DNA from: G963676335 sp963676335
GTDB taxonomy: Bacteria; Pseudomonadota; Alphaproteobacteria; Rickettsiales; Rickettsiaceae
Reading direction: 5' to 3'
Assembly: GCA_963676335.1 (NCBI GenBank)
Contig: OY781057.1
Coordinates: 1 to 64,000 of the forward strand
DNA length: 64,000 nt
In this document: positions 17,480-26,027 of the stretch, in pieces
Layout: the number at the start of each line of letters is the position of its first letter
Numbering within the stretch: the stretch's first letter is position 1
Made by a program: the position numbers and the translations under genes
Notes under the pieces: generated by a model
Told to the model about the DNA's origin: nothing
What the model saw: the letters and a program-made list of their open reading frames with translations, nothing else
Databases searched by the model: none

Positions 17480-18405
17480 TTTTCAAAAGGTTTATTTTGG
17501 TTTAAATGAGTATATAATGATAATGCTTGAGTAATAATACTACTAGGTTCTTGTAAATTAGCAGGAACAATAATAGTATTGCTCTCCTTAGCTAATTGAG
17601 CAAAAGCATGCAAATACTGTTCTGCGATTTTTAATGATACAGCACTCGTTCCTCCATTTTGTTGGATAGCCTGTGCAATGGTGGTAATGTTTTTAGCTGT
17701 CGCGTCTGCAACCATAATTATCGCTTCAGCTTCTCCCTTAGCTCTATTGACTTTATCTATATACGCTGCTTCTGAGCTTAACACTGTTTCTGTTTTTTCT
17801 GCTTCTGCATGATTAATTTTTGCTTGTTTTTTTCCTTCTGATTCTAATATTTGCGCTCTTTTTTGACGATCAGCTGCTACCTGTAATTCCATTGCTTGCA
17901 ATACTGTTTGTGGTGGCTGAATATCTTTAATTTCATAACGAAGACATTTCATTCCCCAACTTCTAGAGGCTTCATCTATTATTGTTACTATTGCTGTGTT
18001 TAAATTTTCCCTTTCTTCAAATGTTTTATCTAATGACAATTTACCTATCTCTGATCTCATAGTAGTTTGCGCAAGCTGGATTATAGCATAATATGGGTTA
18101 CTTACTCCATAAGAGGCCGCAGAGGGGTCAATAACTTTTACATATAAAACTCCATCTATTAACACGCTAACATTATCACTAGAGATAGCGGTTTGAGCTG
18201 TTACATCAATTGCCTGCTCTTTTAAAGTATGTTTATAAGCTATTCTATCAATAAAAGGAATAATAAAATGCAATCCCGCTTCTAACGTTTGGTTGAATTT
18301 ACCTAAACGCTCAACGATCCATGCTTCTTGTTGAGGAACTATTTTTATACTTAAAATACATAATACTCCTAATACTAAAATAAAAAAAATTAACTCGACA
18401 CTCAT
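17476..18405 (-). CDS. SPFH-domain (stomatin/QmcA-like) membrane protein
   Basis: A 309-residue protein with one N-terminal membrane anchor (residues 3-21) followed by the band-7 domain: VPQQEAWIVERLGKFNQTLE and GLHFIIPFIDRIAYKH. A long Ala/Glu/Lys-rich coiled coil comes next (AADRQKRAQILESEGKKQA). Such proteins oligomerise into membrane cages and scaffold proteases or lipid microdomains. The partner NfeD-type gene is not adjacent. Coupled with xthA by a 4-bp overlap, an arrangement without an obvious functional meaning. Confidence 0.9.
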   Translation of the reverse strand: MSVELIFFILVLGVLCILSIKIVPQQEAWIVERLGKFNQTLEAGLHFIIPFIDRIAYKHTLKEQAIDVTAQTAISSDNVSVLIDGVLYVKVIDPSAASYGVSNPYYAIIQLAQTTMRSEIGKLSLDKTFEERENLNTAIVTIIDEASRSWGMKCLRYEIKDIQPPQTVLQAMELQVAADRQKRAQILESEGKKQAKINHAEAEKTETVLSSEAAYIDKVNRAKGEAEAIIMVADATAKNITTIAQAIQQNGGTSAVSLKIAEQYLHAFAQLAKESNTIIVPANLQEPSSIITQALSLYTHLNQNKPFEK

Positions 18406-18488
18406 ACCTTTCTATGTAATTTTTAAGATTACTTTTTTTAGTATAAATTTATTTGTAAAAATGTGCAAAATAAAAAAATATTTATTTC

Positions 18489-19232
18489 CTACTTCGTTTG
18501 TTCTAACAATCTTTGTTTTTCTGAATTGATTATTTGCTCAATTTGATCCGTAAGTTCGCGAACTTCTATATTATTTACTTCTGCTGCTGAAATTGCTTTT
18601 ATAATTTTTACTTGTATAGTACCGGGTTTTTTAATCCAAAATCCTTTTGGCCAGTAAATTCCAGAATTATGAGCTATTAAAACGATTGGAACTTTAGCCA
18701 TTGATGCTAATTTAATAGCGCTAGGTTTAAATTTTGTAACTTGTTCTGGCATTAATCTTGTCGATTCTGGAAAGATAATAAGCCATAAATTATTTTTTAA
18801 TTTTTTTTGTCCAGATCTTAAAATCTGCTTTACTGAAATATTATCTTGCCTATCAACAGCAATAGGATCTAGCATCTTTAACCCCCACCCAAAGAATGGG
18901 ATATTGAACAATTCTTGTTTTATAATCCAAGAGTGTTCTGGAATAATCAATTGCATAAAAATATTATCCCAAAAAGATTGATGATTAGAAAGGACAATAC
19001 TAGGTTCTGATGGTAATTTTTCTAGTCCAGAAACATTATATTTTAATCCACACATGCTTTTTGCAAGCCAAATAAAACCATAAGAAAATAATGCTCCCAT
19101 CTTATATTTAAGAGAGTAATTTACGTTTAATACTTTTACCAATATATAAAAAATAAAAAAGTGAATAATACTATAACAGCTTACTGTAGCATAAAAAAGT
19201 AGAACTCTGAATTTCCAAAACATATATAACAA
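18489..19232 (-). CDS. plsC: 1-acyl-sn-glycerol-3-phosphate acyltransferase
   Basis: Makes phosphatidic acid at the inner membrane. The 247-residue protein has an N-terminal membrane helix and the acyltransferase motifs NHQSFWDNIF (HX4D, near residue 81), IAVDRQD and FPESTR. The motif normally FPEGTR has Ser in place of Gly, seen in some family members. It is the second PlsC-type domain in the window besides aas. tRNA-Phe lies about 50 bp upstream in the same direction. Confidence 0.92.
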   Translation of the reverse strand: MLYMFWKFRVLLFYATVSCYSIIHFFIFYILVKVLNVNYSLKYKMGALFSYGFIWLAKSMCGLKYNVSGLEKLPSEPSIVLSNHQSFWDNIFMQLIIPEHSWIIKQELFNIPFFGWGLKMLDPIAVDRQDNISVKQILRSGQKKLKNNLWLIIFPESTRLMPEQVTKFKPSAIKLASMAKVPIVLIAHNSGIYWPKGFWIKKPGTIQVKIIKAISAAEVNNIEVRELTDQIEQIINSEKQRLLEQTK

Positions 19233-19281
19233 TTGGTAGAGATATCAAAACGATTTTTATATAGATACTCTTAAATATACC

Positions 19282-19357
19282 TGGTGGCTAGGGCCGGGAT
19301 CGAACCGGCGACACAGGGATTTTCAGTCCCTTGCTCTACCAACTGAGCTACCGAGCC
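19282..19357 (-). tRNA. tRNA-Phe (GAA)
   Basis: A 76-nt cloverleaf on the minus strand. The D-arm GCTCAGTTGGTAGAGC, the anticodon stem-loop GGGACTGAAAATCCC with anticodon GAA, and the T-arm GCCGGTTCGATCCCGGC are all clear. The CCA end is encoded (19282-19284). The acceptor stem GGCTCGG/CCTAGCC has one C-U mismatch at pair 5:68. Confidence 0.95.
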
Positions 19358-19382
19358 CAATTTATATTTAAATATAATAGAT

Positions 19383-19409
19383 ATTATACGTATATATAAA
19401 ACGTTTCAA
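19383..19409 (-). promoter_or_regulatory. Predicted promoter of tRNA-Phe
   Basis: On the minus strand TTGAAA (19404-19409) is followed by overlapping -10 choices: TATAAT (19383-19388, 15-bp spacer) or TAATAT (19381-19386, 17-bp spacer). The distance to the tRNA 5' end is about 25 bp, as expected for a short leader. Confidence 0.45.
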
Positions 19410-19508
19410 GCATTAATTACATTATAATGAAAAATTAATAAGAATTTAAAAATTCTTTTTACTTATAAAAAAACATCTATTATCATCTATCTGATATAAA
19501 AGAACTTT

Positions 19509-21098
19509 ATGAAAGTGATCTACTCTTTGAACTCCTATTATACAAAACATTTAAAATTAAACTTAATTAATGCATTGTTGCTTTGTTATATCAACTTTCC
19601 TTATTTAAGAAACGCTTATCTTTCTAAAAAATGCATAGATTTTTTTCAAATACTAATTTTTCTATATATAATTTGTTTTTTCTTATCTAGTATATTTACC
19701 ATATCTAGATACGTATATTTAATTACTATTCCCTCATTATTACTCCTAGGAAGTATAATAGGATATTGTAAATACTATTACAATATAATATTTGATATAA
19801 ATATTATAGATATTTTATCTAATACTGATACTAGAGAAGTATTAGAATTTATAAATAAAACTATAATAGTATGGGGAATATTAGTAGGTATTGCTCCAAT
19901 ATGGATTTCTTATAGATATTCCAAACAAGTATTATGGAAATTTTCTAATTGGGTTATATCTGAAATTTGTTATATTGTATCTATTACTATTATCATAGTA
20001 TCTTTTTTTTTATCTAGCAATATACCATATGCATCAAGGTATTTTATTCAAATAGTAAGTGGATTCTTTCCAATTAATTTTGCTACAGCAATTTGGGATT
20101 TTGCTAGAGTGAAATTTTCAATAAGCTCAAGTAAAGAAGATGTTACAAAAAATATAAATTTTGAAGAAACAACTCCTCTAAAAAATTTAAAAATAGTATT
20201 AGTAATTGGAGAGTCGGCTAGATCGGATCGCTTTTCTCTAAATGGATACTATAGAAAAACTAACCCTTTTTTAGAAAAAGAAAAAAATATAATTAGCTTT
20301 CCTGAAACCTATGCATTAGACACTTATACGGTTAAAGGAGTTAAACATATTTTTAAACTTAATGCAGAAAGCAACCAAAATTCTTTAATTTCCGTTTTTA
20401 AAAAAATTGGATTTAAAACATATTGGTTTTCAAACCAAGGAATACAAGGAGGAATTGCGAGATCTATTGCATCTGAAACAGATATCTTGTCTTTTAGTCA
20501 AGCTACTAGACAAATTAGTATTGGAAATAATTATGACGAATATTTATTACCAAATATAGAGAAAGTCTTAAAACAAGATTTTGACAAAAATAGCTTTATT
20601 GTTTTACATACAATAGGTAGTCATAGGCTTTATGATCTTAGATACCCAGAAAATTTTAAATATTTTCAACCAATCTGTTTAAATAACAATAAACTTTATT
20701 ATTCTGTTGATGAATGTACTGATTTAGAAAAATTAACTAATTCATACGATAATTCTATACTTTATACTGATTATGTATTATCAAAACTCATTGAAATTTT
20801 AAAATCTCATAACGCAATTATGTTATATATTTCTGATCATGGTGAATCTTTAGGAGAGAATGGAATTTTTTATCATGGAATCAATGTCAAACAAGCTCCT
20901 AAAGAACAAATTCATATTCCAATGATAGTTTGGTTTTCTGATGAATATCTTAAAAATCATCAATCAAATTTTGATATAGCGGTAAAAAATAAACAAAATA
21001 CCCTCACCCAAAAGGTAGTATTCCACTCTTTATTAGATTGTATTGGTATAAAATCTAGCATTATAGATAAAAATTTAAGTTTTTGTAAACCAAATTAG
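19509..21098 (+). CDS. eptA: Phosphoethanolamine transferase (EptA family)
   Basis: Inner-membrane enzyme that adds phosphoethanolamine from PE to lipid A. The 529 residues comprise five N-terminal membrane helices (to about residue 195) and a periplasmic alkaline-phosphatase-fold domain. The nucleophile region contains VIGESARSDRFSLNGY (metal-binding Glu) and a Thr-bearing DTYTVKGV stretch in place of the common CGTSTAVS. The metal motif SDHGESLGENGIFYHG is intact. It would lower the negative charge of LPS and raise resistance to cationic peptides. It converges on lpxC with one base between the stops. The region before it (19358-19508) holds only the tRNA promoter and a weak AT-rich hairpin. 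Confidence 0.88.
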   Translation: MKVIYSLNSYYTKHLKLNLINALLLCYINFPYLRNAYLSKKCIDFFQILIFLYIICFFLSSIFTISRYVYLITIPSLLLLGSIIGYCKYYYNIIFDINIIDILSNTDTREVLEFINKTIIVWGILVGIAPIWISYRYSKQVLWKFSNWVISEICYIVSITIIIVSFFLSSNIPYASRYFIQIVSGFFPINFATAIWDFARVKFSISSSKEDVTKNINFEETTPLKNLKIVLVIGESARSDRFSLNGYYRKTNPFLEKEKNIISFPETYALDTYTVKGVKHIFKLNAESNQNSLISVFKKIGFKTYWFSNQGIQGGIARSIASETDILSFSQATRQISIGNNYDEYLLPNIEKVLKQDFDKNSFIVLHTIGSHRLYDLRYPENFKYFQPICLNNNKLYYSVDECTDLEKLTNSYDNSILYTDYVLSKLIEILKSHNAIMLYISDHGESLGENGIFYHGINVKQAPKEQIHIPMIVWFSDEYLKNHQSNFDIAVKNKQNTLTQKVVFHSLLDCIGIKSSIIDKNLSFCKPN

Positions 21099-21099
21099 T

Positions 21100-21948
21100 T
21101 TATCTAGATACGAATTCATAATTACTTTGGTCGCTAAAAATTTTTCTAATAAATTTATTATTAAAAGAATGGCTATTACATCCACAATCTATAGAGGCAA
21201 GCAAATGTCCTTGAATTAAAAAGAAATCCCCTATTACATCTAGAGCTTTATGACGAACAAATTCATCTTCAAATCGCAACCCTTCCGGATTCACAATTGA
21301 CTCGTCACTAATACCTACTGCATTATTCAATGATGCTCCTAGTGCTAATCCTCTTTTTTGCAATAATTCAATATCTTTCGTAAAACCAAAGGTTCTTGCT
21401 GCTGCTAGATCTTGTTTAAATTCTCCTTTAAAAACAATACTTTGCTTTCCAATAATTTGATGCTCAAAATCGATATTCATATTTAATTCAAAGCTGTCAG
21501 CAGGTTTAGCGTAAATGTATTTATTATTATCAATTAATTCTATATCTTTACGTAGTTTTATATATTTTCTAGGTTCGGATAAATATTTTTTTCCTGCGCA
21601 TTCTAATAAAAACAAAAAAGGTTGACTACTTCCATCCATGATAGGCACTTCTGGACCATCTAATTCGATAATTAAATTATCAATTTTTTGTCCCCAAATA
21701 GCTGCCATTAAATGTTCAATAGTACTAACCGAAACTTTATATTCGTTAGCAATTGTAGTGCAAAAAGTTGTGGAAGACACCGTGTCATACCTTGCAAATA
21801 TATAATTATTTTTCTTTACATCCGTACGAATAAAAACTATACCAGTATTTGCTTTTGAGGGTTTTAATGTTAATTGTACTAGTATACCAGAATGCATTGT
21901 TATACCATAACAACTCATAGGAGTGTTAATAGTAGTTTGTTCTTTCAT
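21100..21948 (-). CDS. lpxC: UDP-3-O-acyl-N-acetylglucosamine deacetylase
   Basis: Zinc enzyme performing the committed step of lipid A synthesis. The protein shows STIEHLMAAIWG (zinc His), PEVPIMDGSSQPFLF, and FEDEFVRHKALDVIGDFFL with the catalytic His/Asp. It ends in HLLASIDCGCNSH. I chose the ATG at 21948 (MKEQTTINTP), which aligns with the usual MIKQRTL start and gives 282 residues; the longer frame from 21999 adds 17 residues without family support. With lptABC and eptA it shows that this organism makes and modifies LPS. Confidence 0.94.
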   Translation of the reverse strand: MKEQTTINTPMSCYGITMHSGILVQLTLKPSKANTGIVFIRTDVKKNNYIFARYDTVSSTTFCTTIANEYKVSVSTIEHLMAAIWGQKIDNLIIELDGPEVPIMDGSSQPFLFLLECAGKKYLSEPRKYIKLRKDIELIDNNKYIYAKPADSFELNMNIDFEHQIIGKQSIVFKGEFKQDLAAARTFGFTKDIELLQKRGLALGASLNNAVGISDESIVNPEGLRFEDEFVRHKALDVIGDFFLIQGHLLASIDCGCNSHSFNNKFIRKIFSDQSNYEFVSR

Positions 21949-22119
21949 ATACATTAGTAAGTTATATTTACCTAACACTTTAACTGATGTTATCAACATA
22001 AAACAACAATCGTATTATTACAATATATTACAAAATAATTCTCTTTATCACTTGTTAATTTTAATATTGCATTAATATTAAAATATAAATACTCTATTAT
22101 AGAAGTAATTAATAAAACT

Positions 22120-23451
22120 ATGACACAAGAACAAATTAAATTAACTAGAGAGCAAAAAGAAGCAATTGGATTATTATCCATAGGTACAACTTTAGAGTAT
22201 TTTGATTTTATGTTATATATTCATATGGCTGTTCTTTTAAATGATTTATTCTTTCCTAAAACGGATCCCAATGTTGCCTCTTTATTAACTGCTTTTGCAT
22301 TTTGTTCTAGCTACCTTTTAAGACCATTTGGAGCGTTTATTTTTGGATGGGTAGGCGATCACATTGGACGTAAATATACCGTAGTTATTACAACAACATT
22401 GATGGGATTATCCTGTATCGTAATGGCTAACCTTCCAACTTATGAAACGATAGGAATTACAGCTGCCTGGGTTATGATCATATGTCGCATGGTTCAAGGA
22501 GTATCTTCTATGGGAGAATACGTAGGTGCTGGATTATATCTTACTGAAATGACTAAACCCCCTGTTCAATATATAGCTGTAGGTATGATAGATATTTGTT
22601 CTATTATTGGAGGAACACTAGCTCTTGCTTGGGGAGCAGTTTGTACTTCTTATTTACTTAATTGGCGCCTTGCTTTTTGGGGAGGAGCGTGTATCGCAGT
22701 TATAGGAGCTGTAGCACGAACAAAATTAAGAGAAGCTCCAGAATTTGCTGATGCAAAACGTAGATTTAAGAAAACAATAGATAAATTTAATTCAGATTCA
22801 GATGATAATTTTGATTCTAATCAAATACTTAAAAACTCTTATGTCGGACGTGAAAAACCTCATTGGAAAACTTCTTTAGCCTTTTTTTTGATTCAAGCCG
22901 GTGGTCCTCCATTCTTTTACTTCCTTTATATGTATTGCGCAGATTTTTTAAAAAGAGACTTTCATTACACATCAGAACAAATTATACAAAATAATTTTCT
23001 CGTATCAATGTGGAGTTTAGTTTCAATTATTTTTATAACATTTTTAAGTCAGAAAATGAATCCACTTAAAATTATTAAACTTAGATCAATTTTATTTTTA
23101 ATATCAATAATTTTGAGTGTATATTATCTATCAAAAACTAAAATTGGTTTTGAAGTCCTATTAATTCAATTGTTGCTAAGTTCTATAGGATTATATCCTA
23201 ATCCCGCTATTCCAATATTTTATAAAAATTTTCCTATATTTAAACGTTTTACTTATTCTAGTGTGTTACAAGCTATGTCTAGAGTTCTTATGTATGTAGT
23301 TACATCGGTAGGAATGGCTTATTTAGCAAAGCTTTTTGGACATTATGGTATCCTTTTTATTATGGTTCCTCTAACTTTAGCTTTTTACTGGGGCGTTTGT
23401 CATTTTGAAAAACTTGAAGAAAATCGTCAAGAATTTTTTTGGAGCACTTAA
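22120..23451 (+). CDS. MFS transporter, metabolite:H+ symporter (ProP-like) family
   Basis: A 443-residue, 12-helix carrier of the MHS family. Landmarks are LEYFDFMLYIHMAVLL at the start (the family's EWYDF motif), GWVGDHIGRKYTVV (MFS loop 2-3) and RMVQGVSSMGEY. Family members import osmolytes or dicarboxylates; Rickettsiales have many such copies. A cytoplasmic linker (residues about 206-235) is Asp/Asn-rich. It is divergent from lpxC and convergent with the DAACS carrier, one base apart at the stops. Substrate not assignable. Confidence 0.9.
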   Translation: MTQEQIKLTREQKEAIGLLSIGTTLEYFDFMLYIHMAVLLNDLFFPKTDPNVASLLTAFAFCSSYLLRPFGAFIFGWVGDHIGRKYTVVITTTLMGLSCIVMANLPTYETIGITAAWVMIICRMVQGVSSMGEYVGAGLYLTEMTKPPVQYIAVGMIDICSIIGGTLALAWGAVCTSYLLNWRLAFWGGACIAVIGAVARTKLREAPEFADAKRRFKKTIDKFNSDSDDNFDSNQILKNSYVGREKPHWKTSLAFFLIQAGGPPFFYFLYMYCADFLKRDFHYTSEQIIQNNFLVSMWSLVSIIFITFLSQKMNPLKIIKLRSILFLISIILSVYYLSKTKIGFEVLLIQLLLSSIGLYPNPAIPIFYKNFPIFKRFTYSSVLQAMSRVLMYVVTSVGMAYLAKLFGHYGILFIMVPLTLAFYWGVCHFEKLEENRQEFFWST

Positions 23452-23452
23452 G

Positions 23453-24658
23453 TTAATCTAACTGAAGATACTTTTTTTCATCTAGTAATCCTTCTTTATG
23501 ATCAATAATTAAAGTTACTGCCGCATCTCCTGTAATATTAATTACTGTTCTTATCATATCTATAATTCTGTCTATGCCGGCTAGTATTGCTATACCGTCT
23601 ATTGGCAAATGAACCGATGATAATACCATAGGCAACATTATTAAAACAGCTCCTGGTATACCCGCTCCTCCTATAGATCCTAAAGTTGCAGTAAAAATAA
23701 TCACAATATAATCTTGCAAGTGCAATGTAATTCCAAGTACCTGTGAAAAAAATACTGTAGCTAAACTTAAATTAATTGCTAGACCATTCATATTAATAGA
23801 AGCCCCTAAAGGCAAAATAAACGACGTACTAGATTCAGAAATACCAAGATCTTCCCTACATGTTTGCATAGTCGTTGGCAACGTAGCTTTACTACTACTT
23901 GTAGAGAAAGCTAAAATTTGATATTTTAAACTTTTTTTATAAAAAGGAATTGGAGATAATCCACAAGATAGTTTTATCAGAATTCCATAAGTTATATATT
24001 GTATAAACATAGCAAGTGAAGCTACTAATACTAATTTTGATAAACTGATTAATACCCCCATCCCTTGTGTACTTACAACCCAGCCAGTTAAAGCAAAAGC
24101 AGCATATGGAGAAAGATTGATAATAATTTCAATCATTTTAAACATTAATTGAGTTATAAGATGAAAAGAGTTTTTAAAAGAAGCTCTTTGAGAACTCATT
24201 TTTTGAATTGTAATTCCAGTAAAAATTGAAGCAAAAACTATTTGTAACAAATTACCATCAACGAACGCTTTAATAAAATTATCTGGCACTATATTAATTA
24301 TAAAGTTGACAATATCGAATTTAATATTATTATTCACTCCATTATTATTAAAATCAATTTTAATACCTTCTCCAGGCTTAAAATATAAACCAAAAAACAA
24401 ACCAAGTATTACAGCAAAAACACTCATAATAAAAAATATTACAACAGCTTTAATACCAGTTCTTCCTAACATTCTAGTATCACTCATTCCTAAAATACCA
24501 TTAACTAAAGAACAAAAAATTAATGGCCCAATAATCATTTTAATAAGACGTAGAAATATATCTCCTACAGGTTTAAAATACACAACATAACTAGGAAGTA
24601 TCATTCCGGCAATAAATCCTAATACTAGCCCTAAAGTAACTTTCTGCCAAAGTTGCAT
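23453..24658 (-). CDS. Dicarboxylate/amino acid:cation symporter (DAACS family)
   Basis: A 401-residue transporter of the GltP/DctA family with eight helices and two re-entrant hairpins. The first hairpin tip is STSSSKATLPTT, and the substrate/cation region follows as ILPLGASINMNGLAINLSL. The second hairpin GSIGGAGIPGAVLIMLPMVL and ILAGIDRIIDMIRTVINITG complete the binding site. Relatives import glutamate, aspartate or C4-dicarboxylates. The segment before residue 131 contains an Asn-rich extracytoplasmic loop (FNNNGVNNNIKF). Confidence 0.92.
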   Translation of the reverse strand: MQLWQKVTLGLVLGFIAGMILPSYVVYFKPVGDIFLRLIKMIIGPLIFCSLVNGILGMSDTRMLGRTGIKAVVIFFIMSVFAVILGLFFGLYFKPGEGIKIDFNNNGVNNNIKFDIVNFIINIVPDNFIKAFVDGNLLQIVFASIFTGITIQKMSSQRASFKNSFHLITQLMFKMIEIIINLSPYAAFALTGWVVSTQGMGVLISLSKLVLVASLAMFIQYITYGILIKLSCGLSPIPFYKKSLKYQILAFSTSSSKATLPTTMQTCREDLGISESSTSFILPLGASINMNGLAINLSLATVFFSQVLGITLHLQDYIVIIFTATLGSIGGAGIPGAVLIMLPMVLSSVHLPIDGIAILAGIDRIIDMIRTVINITGDAAVTLIIDHKEGLLDEKKYLQLD

Positions 24659-24671
24659 ATTGGTAACTTAT

Positions 24672-25232
24672 TTAAATTGTTAATATTTCTTGTTCTTTTC
24701 GTTTGCTTGCTTGATCTATTTTGTCTATAAATTTATCAGTTAATTTTTGTATTTCGTCATTAATTTTATGATGTTCATCTTCTGAAATTTTTTTATCTTT
24801 TTCCATTCTTTTCAATAAATCAGTACCTTCTCTACGTACATTGCGAATTGATACTTTGTTATTTTCTCCATATTTATATGCAAGCTTTACTAATTCTAAG
24901 CGCCTTTCTTGGCTTAAGCTAGGTAATGTTAAGCGAATTACTTGTCCATCAGCTACTGGATTTAATCCTAAATTTGCATCTACAATTGCTTTTTCTACTG
25001 TTTTTATTAAAGAATTATCCCATACTTGGATAGTAATTGTTTTAGCATCAGGCGTAGAAATTGTCGAAATTTGATTAATTGGCACTTTATTACCATATGA
25101 CTCTACCAAAACAGGAGCTAAAAAATCAGCAGACGCCCTACCTGTACGCAATCCATTGAAATCATGTTCTAAATTCAATAAAACTTTATCCATTTTTTCA
25201 GTTAAATTTTTTAATAAAATTTTTTTTTCCAT
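24672..25232 (-). CDS. frr: Ribosome recycling factor
   Basis: Splits post-termination ribosomes with EF-G. The 186-residue three-helix bundle includes LRTGRASADFLAPVLVESYG, TISTPDAKTITIQVWD and IRLTLPSLSQERR, all highly conserved. It lies 3 bp after pyrH, the standard order in bacteria, although tsf and rpsB are absent upstream. Confidence 0.97.
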   Translation of the reverse strand: MEKKILLKNLTEKMDKVLLNLEHDFNGLRTGRASADFLAPVLVESYGNKVPINQISTISTPDAKTITIQVWDNSLIKTVEKAIVDANLGLNPVADGQVIRLTLPSLSQERRLELVKLAYKYGENNKVSIRNVRREGTDLLKRMEKDKKISEDEHHKINDEIQKLTDKFIDKIDQASKRKEQEILTI

Positions 25233-25235
25233 AAT

Positions 25236-25952
25236 TTATATCTCATATATTTTAGTAAAATTGCCTTGATTATTTACAACTTTAACGAAGTTTCTTGCTT
25301 CATTTATATTAAAAATATTAATATACAAATTATGCTCTCTAGCTAAGGCTATTGCTACTGTATCCATAATTTGTAAATTTTTTATTAAAATCTCCCTATA
25401 AGTTATAGTATCAAATTTTTTAGCGTTAACGAATTTTTTAGGATCTGCAGAATAAACACCGTCTACCAAAGTACCTTTTAATAACAAATCACACTTCATT
25501 TCTATTGATCGAAAAACCGCTACTGTATCAGTACTAACTAATGGATTATTTATTCCTCCAGCAAAAATCACAATATACCCTTTTTCTAAGTATTCATACG
25601 CACGCTTATTTGTATATGATTCGCATACATTATCAATGGGGATAGAAGACAACACCGCAACTTTCAATCCAATTTTTTCCATTATTCCTTGTAACACTAA
25701 GGCATTAATGATTGTTGATAGCATACCCGTATAATCAGCTTGTACTCTATTTATACCTAAATTAGTAATATTTTTTCCACGACATATATTACCACCTCCA
25801 ACTACTAAGCATATTTGAATTCCTTGAGCGGATACTTCGCTAATATCTTGAGCAATATTTTTCAGTATAGTTTCATCATACCTATTATTGTAATCTAATC
25901 CTTTTAATGATTCTCCTGAAATTTTCAATAAAACCCTTTGAGGACTATTCAT
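25236..25952 (-). CDS. pyrH: Uridylate kinase
   Basis: Hexameric UMP kinase making UDP. The 238-residue amino-acid-kinase fold contains LLKISGESLKG at the start, VVGGGNICRGKN (nucleotide loop) and DYTGMLSTIINALVLQ. The C-terminal part has VDGVYSADPKKF and MDTVAIALAREHNL. It sits between priA (75 bp upstream) and frr (3 bp downstream). All motifs intact. Confidence 0.97.
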   Translation of the reverse strand: MNSPQRVLLKISGESLKGLDYNNRYDETILKNIAQDISEVSAQGIQICLVVGGGNICRGKNITNLGINRVQADYTGMLSTIINALVLQGIMEKIGLKVAVLSSIPIDNVCESYTNKRAYEYLEKGYIVIFAGGINNPLVSTDTVAVFRSIEMKCDLLLKGTLVDGVYSADPKKFVNAKKFDTITYREILIKNLQIMDTVAIALAREHNLYINIFNINEARNFVKVVNNQGNFTKIYEI

Positions 25953-26027
25953 AAAATAACTATAAATTTATATCTATTGAATAATATCCTAATATATATC
26001 TTATTGATAGTTATTTATATACTCTCT

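Noticed and set aside
19440..19457. AAGAATTT-AA-AAATTCTT hairpin followed by T run
   Set aside because: A-U only stem is too weak for a terminator, and it lies upstream of both flanking genes rather than after either.
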